NCBI RefSeq assembly: GCF_022763245.1
Contig: NZ_JALEGV010000032.1
Span: 62,001 to 126,000 of the forward strand
Direction of reading: 5' to 3'
DNA length: 64,000 nucleotides
Source of the DNA: Oricola sp.
Lineage (GTDB): Bacteria > Pseudomonadota > Alphaproteobacteria > Rhizobiales > Rhizobiaceae
This document shows, piece after piece, positions 60,335 through 64,000 of the stretch (position 1 is the stretch's first letter; each line of letters begins with the position of its first letter). A program made the translations under genes and the position numbers. The notes beneath the pieces were generated by a model. It saw only the letters and a program-made list of their open reading frames with translations. It did not search any database and was not told where the DNA came from.

Positions 60335-60383
60335 TGGCCCGCCATGCCATATTTCGGCCTGGCGAAGTCTTAGGGTTTCACAG

Positions 60384-61010
60384 GTGTCCCTTCTTCTATC
60401 GACAGCCAAAACGATCGCGGTCGTCGGTAACGGACCGGTCTCGGTTGCTGCGGCAGGCAAGATCGACGACGCGGATCTGGTGGTGCGCATGAACCATGCG
60501 GGCCTATGCGGGGTCGCTGGCAGGAGGACAGATTGCCTGGCGGTGAACGGGCGGATCTGGAGCCATGACCTTTCCCGTGACGGCCGACCCATCAATCCGC
60601 TCGCTCTCAGGCAGGCCAAGGAGATCTGGCTCTCGTTCAGCCCTCCGACTGAGGACGAACGCGACGGACGGAGGCTGGTCTTCGCCGGAGGCGATCGTGT
60701 GGACCGTCTTGCCGAGGAACTGCAGCGATTTGCTGCAGATGGCGCGGAGGTCGTTCCCTCGGTGGGAGCGCGGATCTTGCGCTATGTGCTGGACGAGAGC
60801 GATGCCAAGGTGACGCTCTTCGGCTTTTCCCATCAGGGCGATCGGCTGCACAATTGGTCTGCCGAAGCCGCCTGGATGGGTGAGCTGGCGGAGGCCGGCC
60901 TTGTCGAATACTCCGTTTCGGGACCGCCGCATGTGCGTCAGACGCTTGCGATCCGGATGTGGATGCAGGCCCAGCGCGTGCGCAATCACATTCGGGCCGG
61001 CCGCTTCTGA
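60384..61010 (+). CDS. Conserved protein with sialyltransferase (GT29)-like N-terminal motif
   Basis: 208 residues. IAVVGNGPVSVAA followed by DADLVVRMNHA resembles the GT29 sialyltransferase L-motif (VVGN...D.V.R.N). The FGFSHQGDRLHNWSAE segment near 155 has the late motif of related bacterial proteins, some of which are annotated as urease-operon accessory proteins. There is no signal peptide or membrane part. GTG 60384 is the best start in the frame, but no strong ribosome binding site is seen. Function unknown; a nucleotide-sugar enzyme is possible. Confidence 0.6.
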   Translation: MSLLLSTAKTIAVVGNGPVSVAAAGKIDDADLVVRMNHAGLCGVAGRRTDCLAVNGRIWSHDLSRDGRPINPLALRQAKEIWLSFSPPTEDERDGRRLVFAGGDRVDRLAEELQRFAADGAEVVPSVGARILRYVLDESDAKVTLFGFSHQGDRLHNWSAEAAWMGELAEAGLVEYSVSGPPHVRQTLAIRMWMQAQRVRNHIRAGRF

Positions 61011-61080
61011 TCCGCTGACATTTTCGTGATGTGGTCGTGCGCCGCATGGTCGGTGCCGTCTTTTCGCGTATCATCGGTTC

Positions 61081-61908
61081 ATGCGAAAAGCCGGTTCACC
61101 CTTGGCGGTGTTGGGCGCTTTGATCGCGTCTCTCACCCTTTTCGCGCCGGCAAAGGCGCAGGAGCGCGTCGATGTGGCCCTCGTGCTCGCAGTCGATGTT
61201 TCGCGATCCATGTCGATCGATGAATTGCGCATTCAGCGCGAGGGCTATGCGGCAGCGATCGCCAGTCCGGAGGTGGTGCGAGCGATCGGGCAGGGGGCTT
61301 ATCGGCGGATCGCGGTGACGCTCTTCGAATGGGCCAATGACAGCCATGCGCGTGAGATCGTCGGATGGACCGTCATCGAAAGCCAGGCGGATGCGAATGC
61401 CGTCGCCGAAGTGCTGCTCGCCTCGCACAGTATCGGACAACGCCGAACCTCGATTTCAGGCGCGATCGGCCATGCCGCCGGCTTGCTGGAGGTCGTGCCG
61501 TTCGAGGCCGACCGGCGGGTGATCGACGTCTCGGGCGACGGGCCGAACAACCAGGGCATTCCCGTCGCAGAGGCACGCGACGCGGCGATTTCGAAAGGCA
61601 TCACGATCAACGGCCTGCCGATGATGACGCGGGGCGGCTCAGGCCAGCAATTCCACATCGACGATCTGGACCGCTATTACACCAAATGCGTCATCGGCGG
61701 CCCCGGCGCGTTCATGGTGCCGGTCAATGACTGGGACCAGTTCGCCGAGGCCGTGCGGCGCAAGCTGGTGATGGAGATCGGGCGGATGGCGGATTGGGAA
61801 CCGCGCGTGGTCCCCGCGCAGTTCCTGCTGGAGGAGCCTTACGACTGCCTGATCGGCGAGAAGATCTGGCAGCAACGCGGCTGGCAATTCGACGATTTCG
61901 ACCGGTGA
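61081..61908 (+). CDS. DUF1194 exported von Willebrand A-like protein
   Basis: 275 residues. Signal peptide (about 1-27, LFAPAKAQ), then a vWA-like domain with MIDAS Asp39-x-Ser41-x-Ser43 (AVDVSRSMS) and later VIDVSGDGPNNQG. This is DUF1194, found widely in alphaproteobacteria with no known role; metal-dependent protein binding in the periplasm is a reasonable guess. It converges with the GlxA-type regulator. Confidence 0.82.
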   Translation: MRKAGSPLAVLGALIASLTLFAPAKAQERVDVALVLAVDVSRSMSIDELRIQREGYAAAIASPEVVRAIGQGAYRRIAVTLFEWANDSHAREIVGWTVIESQADANAVAEVLLASHSIGQRRTSISGAIGHAAGLLEVVPFEADRRVIDVSGDGPNNQGIPVAEARDAAISKGITINGLPMMTRGGSGQQFHIDDLDRYYTKCVIGGPGAFMVPVNDWDQFAEAVRRKLVMEIGRMADWEPRVVPAQFLLEEPYDCLIGEKIWQQRGWQFDDFDR

Positions 61909-61920
61909 CGTGGCCGCCGG

Positions 61921-62919
61921 TCAGGCGACCATCAGCTGCTTGCGGTCGGCGCGTTCCTGCTGAGGCGACTTGGCATAGATCTCGCGGTAGCATTTGGAGA
62001 AATGCGACGCGGAGACGAAGCCGCAGGCGATGGCCACCTCGACCACCGGCATGGACGACTGGATCAGCAGGTGGCGGGCGCGGTCGAGCCGGATCTCCAG
62101 GTAATAGCGTGCGGGAGAGCGGCCCATTTCCTGGCGGAAGAGGCGTTCGATCTGGCGGCGCGACAGGCCGACATGGTCGGCGATCTCCACCAGCGACAGG
62201 GGCTCCGACAGATTGGCCTCCATCAGTTCGATGATGGTGAGGACCTTGGGGTTCTGCACGCCGAGGCGCGCGCGCAAGGGCAGGCGCTGGCGGTCGGTCG
62301 GGTTGCGCACCCGGTCGGTCAGCACGAGTTCGCAGATGCGGTTGACCGTGCCGTCGTCGAAATCACTGCTGATGATGGAGAGCATCATGTCGAGGGCGGC
62401 GGTGCCGCCGGCGCAGGTGTAGATGTTGCCATCGACCTCGAACAGGTCTGAGAAGACGCTGACCTGCGGAAAGGACTCCTGGAAGCCGGGGAGGTCTTCC
62501 CAGTGGATGGCGCAACGCTTGTTGTTGAGAAGGCCGGCCGCGCCGAGCGTGTGGGCGGCGGTGCACAGCGACGCAATCTTGACGCCGCGATTGTATTCCT
62601 CGCGCAGCCAGGCCGACAGCGATTTGGACTGATAGCGCTCGATGTTCAGGCCGCCGCAGACGAAGACGATGGACGGGCGATGCTGCCCGAGCATCAGCTT
62701 GCGCTCTTCTTCGATGGAGGTCTCGACCTTCACCTCGACGCCGTTCGATGCCGTGACGGGTTCGCCGGTCCTGCTGGCGAGGCGCCATTTGTAGGCGTCG
62801 TAGCCCAGCACACGGTTGGCGCCGCGCAGCGGTTCGATCGCCGCCGAGAAGGCGAGCATGGTGAATTCGGGCTGGAGGTAGAAAACAACCGTCTTCTGCG
62901 GCGCCGTCGCGTTCATCAT
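61921..62919 (-). CDS. GlxA-family AraC regulator (DJ-1/PfpI domain + AraC HTH), GbdR-like
   Basis: 332 residues: N-terminal DJ-1/PfpI-like domain (about 8-190; IASLCTAAHTLGAAGLLNN) and C-terminal double HTH of AraC (about 225-325; SLVEIADHVGLSRRQIERLFRQEMG, PVVEVAIACGFVSASHFSKCYREIYAKSP). GbdR-type proteins of this architecture activate glycine-betaine and dimethylglycine catabolism. The sox genes, DMGDH-family gene and corrinoid activator around it support that role. Two adjacent ATGs at 62919 and 62916 are possible starts; the frame opens upstream at 63066. Confidence 0.85.
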   Translation of the reverse strand: MMNATAPQKTVVFYLQPEFTMLAFSAAIEPLRGANRVLGYDAYKWRLASRTGEPVTASNGVEVKVETSIEEERKLMLGQHRPSIVFVCGGLNIERYQSKSLSAWLREEYNRGVKIASLCTAAHTLGAAGLLNNKRCAIHWEDLPGFQESFPQVSVFSDLFEVDGNIYTCAGGTAALDMMLSIISSDFDDGTVNRICELVLTDRVRNPTDRQRLPLRARLGVQNPKVLTIIELMEANLSEPLSLVEIADHVGLSRRQIERLFRQEMGRSPARYYLEIRLDRARHLLIQSSMPVVEVAIACGFVSASHFSKCYREIYAKSPQQERADRKQLMVA

Positions 62920-63324
62920 TGTGCCACTCTTGATCTGGTCGCGTGACGCATCGCGCGATGTCGTTTTCACGACAGAAAAACAGCCCTGCGCATTGCGGTC
63001 AATAGCAACTGTCGCAGCGGCAGAGGCGTGTGGGCGGGGTGGAAATACGATCGGATCGGCAGGCATCAGTCACTCCATGCAAAGGCGTTACACGGAGCAG
63101 CCAATTCGCGCCTGGGACGTTCCAGCGGCATGTTGGAGGCGCCGCATGGCATGGAACGGCCAGCTATTACAAAAGCGTTTCGAGGAGGATTGGAAGCAAC
63201 CGCGACAACGCTCCCTCATGGGCAGCTCGAACTCGCGCATATGCGCTTGCCGGCTTGCCGGCACAGTCTGCGTTGCGAAGGGCGCTGGCCATTTTGCGAC
63301 GTCGGGTGTGCAAGGGCCACCGGA
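62920..63324. other. Intergenic region between the GlxA-type regulator and the RACo-like gene
   Basis: 405 bp. It contains a 12-bp palindrome (62949-62960) just before the regulator. A plus-strand frame of 211 codons crosses it and runs antisense into the RACo-like gene, but has no family features. I see no RNA gene. Confidence 0.55.
62949..62960. promoter_or_regulatory. Palindrome upstream of the GlxA-type regulator
   Basis: CATCGCGCGATG, perfect 12-bp palindrome, 29 bp before the regulator start, followed by a second small inverted repeat GTCGT-TTTC-ACGAC (62960-62973). Position suits autoregulation, but G+C-rich palindromes arise easily in this genome. Confidence 0.3.
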
Positions 63325-63999
63325 TCAGCCGCGTGCGCGTCGTCCGCCTTCACGCCTGCGGCGTCCGCCTCGAGCGTCGTCGCTGGCGGGCGGGGTCTTT
63401 CTCGCCGGCAGGGTGACGGCCTTCGCCAGTTCGGGGAAGGGATCGATCTTGTTCGGCAGGGCCATGGCGGCGACGAAATGGTCCTGGAACTTGGCTTCCA
63501 GCGCCGTTTCGATCTTCTCGATCCTGCGCACGGTTTCCTCGACCTCGCGGCGATAGTCGCGGTTGATGAGCGCCATGCGGGCTCCGGTGCCTGCCGCGTT
63601 GCCGACGGCGGAGACCTTGGACAGGTCGCAATCGGGGATGAGGCCGAGCACCATCGCGTATTTCGGATCGATGAAGGAGCCGAAGGCGCCGGCGAAGCGG
63701 ATCGCGTCGACATGCTCGACGCCGAGCTTGTCCATCAGAAGCTTGATGCCGGCATAGAGCGCGGCCTTGGCGAGCTGGATGGCACGGATGTCGTTCTGGG
63801 TGACGGTGATCATCGGGTCGCCGTCATGCAGCACATAGGAGAAGGTGCGGCCATTGGCGACGATGCGCGGAGATTTCGCCGCAAGCGATCCGTCGACCAC
63901 ACCGTCCTCGGAGATGACACCGGCCAGGAACATCTCGGCGACGACCTCGATGATGCCCGATCCGCAGATGCCCGTGATGCCTGTCTTTTCAGTTGCTTC
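63325..63999 (-). CDS. RACo-type corrinoid-protein activator, C-terminal part (5' end outside window)
   Basis: About 225 residues visible, open to the window edge. TGICGSGIIEVVAEMFLAGV, RFAGAFGSFIDPKYAMVLGLIPDC and VGNAAGTGARMAL are hallmarks of the ASKHA-fold C-terminal domain (DUF4445) of reductive activators of corrinoid proteins, which re-reduce Co(II) during methyl transfer. It ends with an unusual Arg/Gly-rich tail (DARGGRRRREGGRR). In alphaproteobacteria such proteins accompany MttB-type glycine betaine or methylamine:corrinoid methyltransferases, which would lie beyond the edge (inference). Confidence 0.85.
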   Translation of the reverse strand, partial: EATEKTGITGICGSGIIEVVAEMFLAGVISEDGVVDGSLAAKSPRIVANGRTFSYVLHDGDPMITVTQNDIRAIQLAKAALYAGIKLLMDKLGVEHVDAIRFAGAFGSFIDPKYAMVLGLIPDCDLSKVSAVGNAAGTGARMALINRDYRREVEETVRRIEKIETALEAKFQDHFVAAMALPNKIDPFPELAKAVTLPARKTPPASDDARGGRRRREGGRRARG

Positions 64000-64000
64000 C

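Noticed and set aside
57660-60350. 896-codon open frame on the minus strand opposite the DMGDH-family gene
   Set aside because: Antisense shadow of a clear FAD/GcvT-domain protein, no recognisable domain, no ribosome binding site seen.
62921-63556. 211-codon plus-strand frame across the intergenic region into the RACo-like gene
   Set aside because: It runs antisense to conserved RACo sequence, and its residues show no domain or signal; probably not coding.
1-64000. Search for mobile elements, tRNA, rRNA, CRISPR repeats, integration sites
   Set aside because: No transposase or integrase motif, no repeated spacer pattern, no recognisable structural RNA found by eye; a covariance-model search was not possible here.

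Overview
The window is a G+C-rich, tightly packed stretch of chromosome (or large replicon) from an alphaproteobacterium, most likely Hyphomicrobiales or Rhodobacterales. The reasons are the soxBDAG-type sarcosine oxidase operon, the urate hydroxylase PuuD, NAD-linked FdsGBA formate dehydrogenase, TRAP and Liv transporters, and many start codons other than ATG (GTG/TTG). No rRNA, tRNA, CRISPR array, insertion sequence or phage gene was seen. Both ends cut through genes: an ABC ATPase on the left and a corrinoid-protein activator on the right.

Layout. (1) 1-7268: an N-heterocycle/urea-derivative pathway. It holds the end of a nucleoside-type ABC importer, an isochorismatase-fold amidohydrolase, AtzG/HpxX, AtzE/HpxY, a 5-formyl-THF cyclo-ligase-like protein, HpxZ/AtzH, a GntR regulator, the convergent allophanate hydrolase AtzF, and a polysaccharide-deacetylase-fold enzyme. 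(2) 7275-10823: an ATZ/TRZ amidohydrolase, a GntR/FCD regulator and an EamA exporter. (3) 11070-27000: a one-carbon demethylation block. It has two LigM/DesA-type tetrahydrofolate-dependent demethylases, a DctPQM TRAP importer, a LysR protein with two HTH domains, methylene-THF reductase, a PAS-LuxR regulator, a five-gene Liv-type ABC importer, an alpha/beta hydrolase and a LysR regulator. (4) 27104-33051: fdsG-fdsB-fdsA-fdhD-fdsD, a soluble NAD+ molybdo-formate dehydrogenase. (5) 33464-44447: hoxFUYH, the protease hoxW and hypABCDEF, a complete group 3d-type bidirectional NAD+-linked [NiFe] hydrogenase with its maturation set. (6) 44496-49493: an EamA exporter, a DUF3775 protein, a class II glutamine amidotransferase, and the purine genes puuD and guaD. 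(7) 49564-64000: methylated-amine catabolism with soxGADB (minus strand), a mechanosensitive channel, a dimethylglycine-dehydrogenase-family flavoprotein, some conserved unknowns, a GbdR-like GlxA/AraC regulator and the C-terminus of a RACo-type corrinoid activator.

How it fits together: blocks 3-5 read as a chain. Importers bring in a methylated compound, LigM-like enzymes move the methyl group to THF, MetF oxidises methyl-THF to methylene-THF, enzymes not in this window would finish to formate, Fds makes NADH + CO2 from formate, and Hox can exchange NADH with H2. A shared 8-bp palindrome, TGTATACA (or close variants), lies upstream of the first demethylase, metF, the fds operon and, in variant form, the second demethylase, the ATZ/TRZ amidohydrolase and the GntR gene at 9120. 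That suggests one regulon, and this is the most interesting signal I see. Block 7 is a second supply of methyl/formaldehyde-level C1 units from glycine-betaine-type compounds.
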